From contig CAJFCV020000001.1 in assembly GCA_904066235.2 (NCBI GenBank), forward strand, positions 13,201,291 to 13,265,290: 64,000 nt of DNA, given 5' to 3'. A program made the position numbers and the translations under genes. Origin of the DNA: Bursaphelenchus xylophilus (Eukaryota > Nematoda > Chromadorea > Rhabditida > Aphelenchoididae). Below, piece by piece: positions 12,307 to 22,552 of this stretch. The first letter of the stretch is position 1; the number at the start of each line of letters is the position of its first letter. Below the pieces are notes generated by a model. It ran no database searches. It was not told the DNA's origin and saw only the letters and a program-made list of their open reading frames with translations.

Positions 12307-14102
12307 AATTTTTGCACTGTGCGGTTTTAAGAACTTGAAAATTTTGCACTGTGCGATTTTTTGAGCTAAAAATTTCTGCACTGTGCGATTTTTAAAACCA
12401 AAAATTTCTGCACTGTGCGATTTTTAGAACCTAAAATTTTTGCACTGTGCGATTTTGTGAGCTAAAAATTTTTGCACTGTGCGATTTTTTGAACCTAAAA
12501 TTTTTGCACTGTGCGATTTTTAGAACCTAAAATTTTTTTGAAATTTAATGTAAAGTGCAATATTTATGCTAAAAATAATTTTTTTCAAGGGAAATCCGCT
12601 ATATTACAAGCAAAAAAGCATCTTTTCTCTGACCGCCCTCCTCATTTTTTGTACTCTCTCGGGAAAAAAGAAAAGCTTGTAACTTAGCTGGCGGTGCTAG
12701 GAAATATCTAAAATTTGGTGTGATTAAAATACACCCTATGTACTGTTACTATACCAAATTTGAAAGAAATCCAACCATCCTACTTTGAGCACTTCAGCTC
12801 TCAAATTTTCATCAAGTATAATATAAGAAACCAAATTTTTCCCTAATTTCCCTCGATTTTCAGCGACCCCCGGTCTCCAAAGTCGCCAACTGCGGGATGG
12901 AGGCCTACCTCAGCGAGTCGGCCTCGGTCTACGGCCACTGCATCACCGACTTGGACACGAACACCACCACAATGGTGGACTCGGCCAAGTTCGAGCCCTC
13001 GGCCCGCAAACGCTCCGCGATCTACGACTGTTTCGAGGGCGTGGCCAAACGGCTCAAGCTCTAAACTGTTTGTTATGCCGTCAGCGTCATTGGCTACAAC
13101 GAATTTTGCCGTTTTTTTCCCAATTTTTTCAATTTTCCGATGGATTTTGACGAAAATTTTTGAAAAATCGAGAAAATCTTAAATTAATGGACTTCAGAGG
13201 GGGTAAAATTTATTCCCATAGTGTTTGAGGTCCTTGGTAAAGAGATTTACTTTGTTTTTTCAAAATTTTTTAGTCATCATTTTCGGAGGAGATTGGAAAT
13301 TTCTCCCATTTGCTAACTTATTTCAATTTTGTTGTTGTAAAAACCGTCTATTCGTCTGTCTCTAGGGGCAATATTCGTATCCAATATTGCTCTACGTTTA
13401 GTGGAGTACTGCAAAAAAATTTTGGTCGATTTTGAAAAAAAAAATTTTTGGTCGATTTTGAAAAAAAATTTCTTGGTCGATTTTGAAAAAAAAAAATTTT
13501 TTGGTCGATTTTAAAAAAAACATTTTTGGTCGATTTTTAAAAAAATTTTTTTTTTCAAAAATCTCAAAATTTTTTTTTGAAAAAAAAATTTGCGATACTT
13601 TTTCCAAGAATTTCAAAGAAAAAATCACTCAAAAAATGATCTTCCTTTCTCTCTTTTTTTTCTCTAATTTCCCGCCAAATATGTAAATTTCCCGTCTTCC
13701 GGCTCAATCTATTCATATAATCGTCGTCGCCTCAAAAAAGGAACAAAAAATTTGTGTATAAAATACGAAAAAAATTGGTTCAAAAATCTTGAATATTCAA
13801 GTTTTCGAATTTTCGTTTTTTTAAATTTGAATATCTATATATCCGATTTACAAAACCAACCATTCAAAAATTCAGGGGATTTTCTTTTTTTTTCTAATTT
13901 TATTGTAGTCGTCTTATTGTACATGGCTTTCGTAACGGTTTATAACGTCTTAAAATGGTCTCCCGGACCCGCGTCCGGCTTCGTTTTTCTTTTAAATATT
14001 TTTAACAAGGTATTTTGTAAACGCCTAATAAATCAAGCACACTGACAATGAGTCGGGATTTGTTGATGGAATGATATGAAAAGTTGGAAAAAAGTGGTAA
14101 AA
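12307..14102 (+). repeat. Tandem duplication, copy 2
   Basis: Second copy of 10236-12053. It begins within the GCACTGTGC array with seven units, retains the intron end, acceptor, exon, stop codon, 3' flank and AATAAA (about 14027), and ends where the two copies diverge into different A-rich sequence. Confidence 0.95.
12864..13064 (+). pseudogene. Duplicated terminal exon, intact orphan copy
   Basis: The exon repeats 10793-10993 without a visible change: acceptor TTTTCAG, 66 sense codons, TAA. No copies of exons 1-4 lie upstream within the duplicated block, so it cannot be a full gene. It could still serve as an alternative last exon, spliced from the donor at 9893. That would give the same protein with a different 3' UTR. 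I class it as a partial gene copy because a transcript through both copies would normally stop at the first. Confidence 0.7.
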
Positions 14103-14546
14103 AATAAAAAAAAATCTGGAGAATTATGACCACGTAAGCAAGCAACTCCCTAGTACAGATAAGTCTACGAATTTCTTGAATTCATACACCGCTTGCAAAT
14201 TTATGAGAGTTTGCCTAGGGAAAAATGGTTTCTAAACCTTTAAAAACGCCTGGTCAACCTTATGGTAGCTATTCTAGCCACTTATACACCTGAAAAATTA
14301 ATCCGCAATATCCAACACCCAAATCCATAGTTTGAATTTTTAGTTGTAAGCAAATGTTGGCTGATTTCCAAACATGCCTGCAGAATCTAGGTGGTTCTTT
14401 GGCTGCTCGCAAAAAACTGGAAATTTTTTAGAGCTTCCAACCAAAAAATTGCAATCTTTCTGGAATCATTGAGAATCTCGAACTGAAGTTGCGCCATAAA
14501 GTCGGTCATAGGACATGCACATTCCTGCGAGCTTACTACAATTTTC
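14103..14546. other. Intergenic, nothing recognised
   Basis: Mixed-composition DNA without a supported exon. Its right edge supplies the 8-bp target duplication CAATTTTC (14539-14546) of the element that follows. Confidence 0.35.
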
Positions 14547-16110
14547 GGGGCTAAGGTATTAGGTTGGACGGAAAGTTCGTACGATTTGCTACCCAACTTT
14601 GAAATTTATTTTTTTTTGCGCCACGACCGACTGTCTACCGTAGATACCTAGTATATACAAGAGTACAGCGTGCAGATTTATGTGATATGTGCCAGTCGTT
14701 AGTTCGGCCAAAACGAGCATAATTATAAGAGGTTCTCCGCTTTGGGGTAGTTTCGGGTGGGGTGCGGAATGCAAGCTCTAGTTTCCAAACCGTTTTTGCT
14801 GAAGCTCTGAAACTTTTTAGGCTATTTCTAGTGGTCCATCCAACTACGTTAACCACAGTTAAAACTCTTAAAAAAGTCTGTGGGATAAAATAATAGCTAT
14901 TGTTTCAACCAAATCTTCAAAAAACGCCCCGCTTGAAAAAGTTTTTTTATTACTCCACGCATTGATGATGGTCTGTCCGTATAACAGGGTTCAGTGAGGC
15001 ACACGGGTAGCCCTTTACGTGCTACATGAGTAACCCGGATCATAGACGCTTCGGGTTTGGCGTAAAGAGGCAAAATTGCCAAAAATATATAGCTCTAGAG
15101 AAACGCATGTGATTTGCTGACAATTAACAATGGTTACCCATTGCTTCATAAAGTAGTAGAACGATAAAGAGGCTCAATTTTCCACCCTAGAAAAGGAGGA
15201 TTAGAAAACTGCTTTGAGCTGTTTTTTGAATTTTACGAATTGCTCCGATAGTTCACAAGCGAGTTTTTGAAAAATAAATCATTGAGTTCTGTCATGTTAC
15301 GCAGTAAAACAATTGGCTAAGGACGGGTACCTAAGTGTAAGGCAGTGTCTTTAGTTTTGACATATCATAGTTAGACCCATAGGAATGCATCGGCAAGCGA
15401 CTGTTGTAAATCATATTCAAACTTGGTGGGTCTTGCTAAAGCCAAGTTTTCTGGCTATGTTTTGATTTAATCCCCGAATACTTCACGCATATTAAGAGCA
15501 TCAAAAGGAAGCTTTTTAGCAGTGCTAAAGCAGTTTCTTATTATGCCTTGTTAAACAAACCAGCCAAGGATCTCTACTTGTAGACCAAAGATGGGTAAAT
15601 GTCTAAATTAAGTTCTCTCTTCGTACATGCTTAAGATGGCTGAGGGTTGTAGTGCCAGATAGGGATGCCTGTCCCCTACCAATACCATATATTTGTGTTT
15701 GTCTTTTTCTATCAGCGCAAGAAAAAATAGCAGCAGTAAAAAATCGTACGAACTTTCCGTCCAACCTAATAGTACAGCCCCCCAGTCCAGTTTAGCCCCC
15801 CATGACCCAATACAACCCCCCTCGTCCATTCTCAACCCCAAAATTTATTTCAAAGAATTAATCCAAGTTGTATGGTCCAGCACAGGCTCCCTGTGTTTTA
15901 GATGAAGCCCCCTCCGTTTAAGAAAAAGCCCCCTACGTTTTAGGTCAAGCCCCCTACGTTTTATTATAGATCAAACCCCCAACGTAGTAGATCAAACCCC
16001 CACTTACATTTTTTGTATTATTATAATTTGTTCATTATGTGGGGTGTGAAACGGGCAAAACAGTGGGGGTTTGAACTACCTTTCGTGGGGGGCTCAACTA
16101 CCGAAGCCCC
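14547..16110. mobile_element. DNA transposon with 8-bp target duplication, interrupted (Merlin-like candidate)
   Basis: The left end reads GGGGCTAAGG, and the right end (about 16093-16110) is its inverted partner ending CCGAAGCCCC. The 8-bp CAATTTTC is present immediately outside both ends (14539-14546 and 16111-16118). At TA 14557-14558 a second element is inserted (14559-15769). Removing it restores the uninterrupted left end seen in the related copy at 24980. Without the insert the element is about 351 bp and holds CCCCCTACGTTTTA-type direct repeats. No transposase remains. Eight-bp duplications and GG-starting ends fit Merlin; hAT also makes 8-bp duplications. Confidence 0.85.
14559..15769. 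mobile_element. Nested Tc1/mariner-type element, 1211 bp
   Basis: The ends are inverted repeats of about 28 bp starting TTAGGTTGGACGGAAAGTTC. TA flanks both sides (14557-14558 and 15770-15771), which is the target duplication of the Tc1/mariner superfamily. The length suits a mariner, but I find no intact transposase and no clear catalytic motif in any frame, so it is either decayed or non-autonomous. It inserted after the host element around it, so it is the younger of the two. Confidence 0.88.
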
Positions 16111-19100
16111 CAATTTTCTAATGCGATATTTGCGATTAGCGTGCCGGGACTTTATGGTGCAACTAATAACTCTTACAATTAGAAATTTATGCCTTTGCGA
16201 AATGAAAAAAATTGAAAGCAAGAATTAAAATTAAAACAAAAAATCAACCATCTTTCCCGGGCCTTATTATTTTTCAAAAATGCATAGATTTTTTTCGGGA
16301 AAATAATACGGATTCGTAGCGGCACCCATCGTTGCTTTGCGACGGCCAGCCGCGGCTGGAGATTGGGTGCTGCGACAAATCCACGTTATTTTCCCGACAG
16401 ACTCAAATTTTTTTTACTCCCTGTTCCAAATTTTGCAACTTCCTCCTACATACGGAGGATTCGCTTCCGTATGCACTAACGCGCATCGCCGCGCTTCCGG
16501 CCGAGCAACTCCCTCGTCGATTATGCAAAATTCCACGCCTTTTTCGGTTTTGTTTTTGTGTCGCACGCAATCACGCTCCGCCTGCGGCATTGTTTCGGGG
16601 TATTCGCGGAGCGGTGAAGACTGTGGAAGTCGGTTGCACCTAGTTTTGGCTCTCTGCAGCCCCGTTCCATTGTCCGCCGCCGCCAACTCGCGGAGAGCGC
16701 CGCCAGACGCGGATTTGTGGGCTGTTTTTTTGGGGCGCCTATTAACGGCTTCGGCTCGGACTCTTTGGATTCGTTAAGCTGCAAAGTCCTAGAATGTCAT
16801 CGAAAGGAACGGACGGACTTTTGGGCAATTGGATAACAGTCTGGCGGGAAAATAATGAGGGCAATGTGGGCCGATGTGTCGCTGAAGTGAAAAGCAATTG
16901 ATTTTGTCGCGACACAAGGATTTTTTTTCGGCGGCGATGCGATTTTTGATGCGACAGAGTGCTCATTATTTTCCCAACAGACTGATATCCAATCGGCCAA
17001 AAGTCCTTTCTATAGAATTCTATAGTAGCAAATTTGTCATTGTTATTTTTTATGTTACAGTATGCTACGGGTGTGATGTCACAAAGACTTGAAGGTGAAT
17101 TTGTGCCAAGTTCTATCACAGCCTGAGCATCGCGCTTGGAGTACAGGGTGCGGCAATTTTTCGGGCGGATTTGAATTGGCCATAACTTTTTTAGTTTTTG
17201 GCCAAATGTCAAAATTCTTTTTTTTCCTGAATCCATAGACATCCCCATTCTGTTTGATACTAAATATGTTATACACATTCATTAGACTACAGTGAAAATT
17301 CAAGACAAAGAAAAAGCTCTAATTTTTATAGCTGACAATGGAATTACCCCTAGTGCGACTCTCAGATTTTCTTTAAATTTTGCACATGGGCCGGACATAG
17401 GCCACATATCAATTCATGAAAGTTTCAGCCCGCGCGTTTCAGGGGCGGCCAAGATATTCAACGATCTTTGCGGTCTGGAGGGTGCATGAGTGGTCACACA
17501 GAAAAACTTTTCTCTTGCTATTAGTTTGTCGGGAAAATAATGTGGATTTGTCGCAGAATGTCTTGCCTTTCCTCAATCTCCAGCCGTAGCTAGCCGTCGT
17601 TGAACAGCGATGGGTGATTCCAAGGCACTACAAATCCACATTACTTTTCCGACAGACTGATAGTTAGATTCTCATTGTCTGTCGGGGAAATAATGAGCAG
17701 AATGTGCGCCGATGACGTCGCGGAATTAAAAAGCAATTTGATTTTCTCCCCGACATAATTTAGTTTCTCGGCGACGATGCGATTCTCGAGTGATCAATAT
17801 TTTCCCGACAGTTTGATGGTAGTTGCGCCATAAAGTCCCAACACATTTATCGCTGATGCCGAGCGCGAAAATCGGAGTGAGCTCGTGCATGTCGCTGGTA
17901 CGTTCGCCGCGGCGGACCCTAATTAAACTCATCGTGTAATAGTCGCCGCAAAAAGTCCTTGGAATTTTCTGCGACTCCGCACTGTGCACGAACCCGAAAA
18001 CACATTTTGCACCGTGCATCCGGCCCGAAAAGTGCTTTTGCACTGTGCGATTTTGTTGATTTTGCCTTATTTGTCGCGATTCCCATTTTTCTCAGCGACA
18101 AATCGACTTTTCGGGGTACGACAAAATTTAGGGGCCGCAAAAAATTCCAAGGACTTTTTGCGCCGACTAAAAGTGTCGGGATTTTAAGGCGCGACTAGAT
18201 TAAAATTACATTATATTTTCATTTTTTACTCTACGGTATGCCACCGGTGTGACGTCACAAAGACTTACAAAGATAATAGAAAAATGTCCCGTCTCAAATT
18301 TGCTAGCCGCGGCTAGACGTCGCAAAGCGATGATGGGCGACCCCAAGGTGCCTACCAATCCACATTATTTTCCCGACAGACTGATATGAAAATTTTTTTT
18401 CTCCCCCTCAAAATCGTCTTTAAAAAACTCCAATATTCGCTGCAGCAATCTCGCAAAATCACCGAGTGATCTCCCATTATACGATCTAATTATAAGAGCA
18501 AACAACCAACGTATGTTCGGGTAGATCCCACATGTTCTTCATGTTCCTCATGCTATCATCAAAAAACGTTTTGGATGGGATAAAAGTTGGGTGGGATAAG
18601 TATAGACTTCACTCCGTTCCGACCAAAAATAACAATCCCCCCGTTTACCTTTTATAGTCATCTTTTTTTTTAATCCACCCGGTGATCAATGCCTAGGTAT
18701 AATGGCTGTAAGTGGATGGGGGTTTTTGATTTTTCAAGCTCTTTTTATTAATATTAGTATTTTCATAAAGTGCAGAGACATTTTTTCTCTTTCGCACAGT
18801 GCATTTGCAAACTTTTCCCACGCTTGTCACGAACGCACAAGGCATTTTTGAAAAATTGAATTTTTCGTGGATATTTCTTTTTGTCAATTGCGACACTTCG
18901 TCTGGACGAAGCTCAAAGTGGGCAGGAGACATTTTTATTCGATTTTTGATTGCCGCGCCTCGCACGGTGCAAAAACCAAAAAAACGTTAGCGCACGGTGT
19001 AAAAGGGGGATTTTTGTGTACGATGCGGACTGCAGCAAAATGTCCATATACTTCATAAAAATACTAATGTGTGTCTGTCGTAAAAATAATGTGGATTCAT

Positions 19101-19476
19101 CGCACTTTGAAATCGCCCATCATCGCTCTGCGACCTCTAGGCGCAGCAGGAAATTTGGTGCACGGTCACCACGAACGTTTTGCTATGAAAAACCCACATT
19201 ATTTTCCCGACATAGCGATATTATAAATTTGTGTCGGGAAGGTACTGTGGACTTGTCATCTGTTTGTCGCAGTAAAATCGTCTACACCGAGGTTCCAGCT
19301 GCGGCTAGCCAGCGCCTGACTATCAGTCTGTCGGGAAAATAATGTGGATTCGTCGCACCTTGGAGTCGCCCATTATTGACGATGACTATCCTTTAATTAG
19401 TTTATGGACTTTTGAGATGGATCAATTGAATCAGTGAGACAGACATCTGCGTAATTGCTTTGATTTAGCTTTTCTT
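16111..19476. repeat. Cluster of short inverted-repeat elements (family B) and fragments
   Basis: Family B elements have ends resembling TATCAGTCTGTCGGGAAAAT and its reverse complement, and are about 140-160 bp long. Copies are at about 16837-16984, 17522-17660, 17678-17815 and 19073-19217, with single ends near 16370-16410, 18355-18385, 19235 and 19325. A one-ended piece of the 33191-33661 element is at 17139-17290, a family A piece at 17330-17500, and a GCAC-N-GTGC foldback at 17941-18161. The frames at 16332-16784 and elsewhere coincide with these repeats. No gene was recognised. Confidence 0.65.
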
Positions 19477-20905
19477 AATTAAAACACGATTTTTCTAAAA
19501 GTCAAACGCAGGTAAACAACCCTGGCTACACGAAAAATCAAACTGCTTCATTTTTGTTTAAACTTGGAAGACTGTAGCTACGTACCATTCTAAGAAACTT
19601 TCCCGTTAACTTTTTTTCGAAATCTTACTGTATTTTGGGTTACGGTAACATGACTCGTTTTGTCATAACTCGAGAACCAGATGTCATAGCGAGACGGGGT
19701 CTTTACCAGTACGTTCAGCGTGCCGAAAGACGGCTTTTTGTTAGCTACACCAAGTTTCGAAGACGCCGGGAAGTGACCAAAAAATTTGAATATTTATGCA
19801 AAAATTCAAAAATATGCAAATTTCTCGAAAATTTAACCCAAATTATGCTCATTTTTATTTGATGTGTCGAGAATAGAAGTCGTAGTGGTTCCAACGGTGT
19901 AAAAAACTTGAATGTGCGAACCGAGCTGTCTGAGAACGGGCTGTTTGAAGTTGGGACACCCAGTCACGAATGAGCAAAAAATCGGAGTAAACTGCATAAA
20001 ATCATTGTTAAATGGCAAGAATGGAAAGTAAATTTTGTTATTACATCTTATCGGTCACAATAAAGGATTTTCCACATAATTTTCATAAATTTGCATATTT
20101 TGGAATTTCTTGCATTTATTGTCAAAATGTTGTAAAAATATACCTTAATGAAAGATTTGGGAAAAAATATTGTTCGCTTTTGCTTAGTACCTTCCAACAG
20201 TCATTTTAATGTAAAAAACTCAAAATCGATTTTTCCCATGTCCACGCCTACCTGGCGGCTGATGCACCCGTAAATGCAAGAAATTCCAAAATATGCAAAT
20301 TTATGAAAATTATATGGAAAATCTTTTATTGTGACCTATACAATGTAATAACAAAATTTACTCTCCATTCTTGGCGTTTAACAATGATTTTATACGGTTT
20401 ACTCCGATTTTTTGCTCATTCATGACTGGATGCCCCAACTTCAAACAGCCCGTTCTCAGTCAGCTCGGTTCGCACGTTCAAGTTTTTTACGCCGTTGGAA
20501 CCGCTATGACTTCACCTTTCGAGACATCAAATAAAAATGAGCATAATTTGGGTTAAATTTTCGAGAAATTTGCATATTTTTGAATTTTTGCATAAATATT
20601 CAAATTTTGTGGTCACTTCCCGGCGTCTTCGAAACTTGGTGTAATTAACAAAAAGCCGTCTTTCGGCACGCTGAACATACTGGTAAAGACCCCGTCTCGC
20701 TACGACATCTGGTTCTCGAGTTATGACAAAACGAGTCATGTTACCGTAACCCAAAATACAGTAAGATTTCGAAAAAAAGTTAACGGGAAAGTTTCTTAGA
20801 ATGGTACGTAGCTACAGTTTTCCAAGTTTAAAGAAAAATGAAGCAGTTTGATTTTTCGTGTAGCCGAGGCTCTCCAAGCTTAGAAAAAACGTGTTTTAAA
20901 ACAAA
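19477..20905. repeat. Large palindrome, about 1.4 kb
   Basis: Left arm 19477 to about 20120 pairs with right arm about 20270-20905, centred near 20194. For example, 19635-19862 and 20527-20754 encode almost the same 75-codon frame on opposite strands. Small differences between arms show independent mutation. No terminal target duplication was identified with certainty. It looks like a foldback-type non-autonomous element. Confidence 0.88.
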
Positions 20906-21676
20906 GTGTATCTTTGATCTTTCTCTGAATCGCCCATGTAGATGTTGGTCTCAAACCGCAATAAAAGACCTGAAGGTTTTAGCGCGCGCTTTGCGGGGAG
21001 CTGAATTGTGAGTGCAGGGGACACGTTATACGATGAAACAGGTTTGATCGTATAAAACGTCTCCTCTAAAAAAATTTTGGAATATCTTCAAAATGGCTTG
21101 CAAATCAACTCCTGAAAATTTTAGCTCGCACTTTGCAAGAGTAGCTGAGATTTTCAACATTTTTTTGCGGACAAGAGAGTGCGCGAAATGCGGAGAGCGG
21201 CTAGAGAAAGGACGTTTTTTGTTTTATATTAGTATCGCCACGACTTTCACTTTTTTCCCCAGCAACATGTATTTTTCGGCATAGAAATTGCAATGCCGGC
21301 GACAAAATTGTCCGAACTTCTTGTGGCGAATACGAATTCCAAGGTTTTTCATGCATAAACTCGACAAAAATGACGAGCTGTACCCAAGTTTCGGGCTAAA
21401 AATGTCGATTGTTTCGAACAAAGCGCGAACCTGGAATGTCGCACACGTGATGAAAAAAACGCGTTCTAAATTTGTACCGAGTTTCACCGAGAATTGAACG
21501 TTGCACTTTGAGGATTTACTCTGTAAAATTTGGCATAAATTTGAAAAGTGTTTTTTAAAACTGTTATTTTATGTATACAGCTATTTTTTGACGGCTTGAT
21601 GAAAATTATTGTGTAATAAATTTGTGCCCAAGTTTAATCAAAATCTGAGCCTCGCTCTTCGGGTACTTCTCCTGTA

Positions 21677-21922
21677 CACTGACGAACCTGATCCAGTGGC
21701 AAAAAACGTACCATTTTGCATCCGGGAAGTATCAAAAAATGTGGCAAAATGCCTCCCTCTCCAAGTGAAAAAACTCCGTTTTGAGGGGCCTTCGCAAAAA
21801 GAGCGGGCGCGCTTTTAAAACCGGATTTTTTTCACTTGGAGAGGGAGGTATTTTGCTACATTTTTAATGCTTCCCGGATAAAAAATTTTACGTTTTTTGC
21901 CGCTGGATCAGAGTTTCTACTG
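21677..21922. mobile_element. CAGTG-type palindromic element (family C), 246 bp
   Basis: The two halves are reverse complements. The ends carry CCTGATCCAGTGGCAAAAAA and its reverse complement. TA lies directly outside each end (21675-21676 and 21923-21924), as for Tc1-type insertions. It has no coding capacity. Same family as the copies at 52480, 52962, 55137, 55583 and 56395. Confidence 0.88.
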
Positions 21923-22344
21923 TAACGTCTTGTTTTTTGTGCACAGCTAACTCGAGTCTCTCACAAAAATTGTCTTAAAAAACAAGTTTCTTGAGGGCCT
22001 ACAAAATGCAAACTTCCCGAAAGATCTTTGGATTCCCAGCTTCAAAGCCTGGATTCCCAGCTTCAAAGCCTTTCCCAAACAAAAATTTACTCTTTCACAG
22101 ACGGATCAGCATATTTTTTGTTTGGAACAGCCGTCATCTGTTTCAACGACAACCTTTTCAGCGAACCCGAATATCTTAATCCGCCTGTTTTTCGAGAATT
22201 TAACTTTTCTCCGAATTCGCCTCAACACTCGCCTGTTCTCTGTTGGGGTTGGGGAATTTCCGATACAGAACTCTCTGCACGACCGTATTTCAACTGCCCC
22301 GGAGCGAATTTGCGCGCGATTTGCATATTTTTGTTTATTTTTAC

Positions 22345-22365
22345 ATTATCCATTATAAAAGGGAC
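22345..22365 (+). promoter_or_regulatory. Possible TATA box of the SLC6 gene
   Basis: TTATAAAAGGGACG lies about 200 bp before the start codon at 22553 in otherwise mixed sequence. The distance leaves room for a normal 5' leader. Evidence is the motif and position only. Confidence 0.3.
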
Positions 22366-22552
22366 GACCCCAAGAAAAAACCTGCTGTTTTGCCAAACAT
22401 ATCGCTCAAAATTTGATGTTCGTTGATCAAGTGTTGACGAGAATTGACTGTAGTTGTTATTTAGGATAAAAAATTTGGCAAAAACTCGGAGGAATTAGCA
22501 AAGAATCTCGATTTTCCGCGTGGTTTCCAACGGATTTGAAGGGATCTCAAAG

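Larger units (their letters stand above)
20906..22552. other. Intergenic upstream of the SLC6 gene: repeat copies
   Basis: Contains a family A copy (about 21090-21510) and a CAGTG-type palindromic element (21677-21922). About 80 bp of GC-mixed DNA follows, with a 20-bp direct duplication near 22029-22069. The last few hundred bases should hold the promoter of the gene starting at 22553. Confidence 0.5.

Noticed and set aside
14559..15769. Transposase gene inside the mariner-type element
   Set aside because: No frame longer than about 77 codons and no recognisable catalytic or DNA-binding motif. I keep only the element ends and target site.
16332..17278. Several 100-180 codon frames on both strands
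   Set aside because: They overlap family B inverted-repeat copies, have no domains or splice partners, and conflict with each other.
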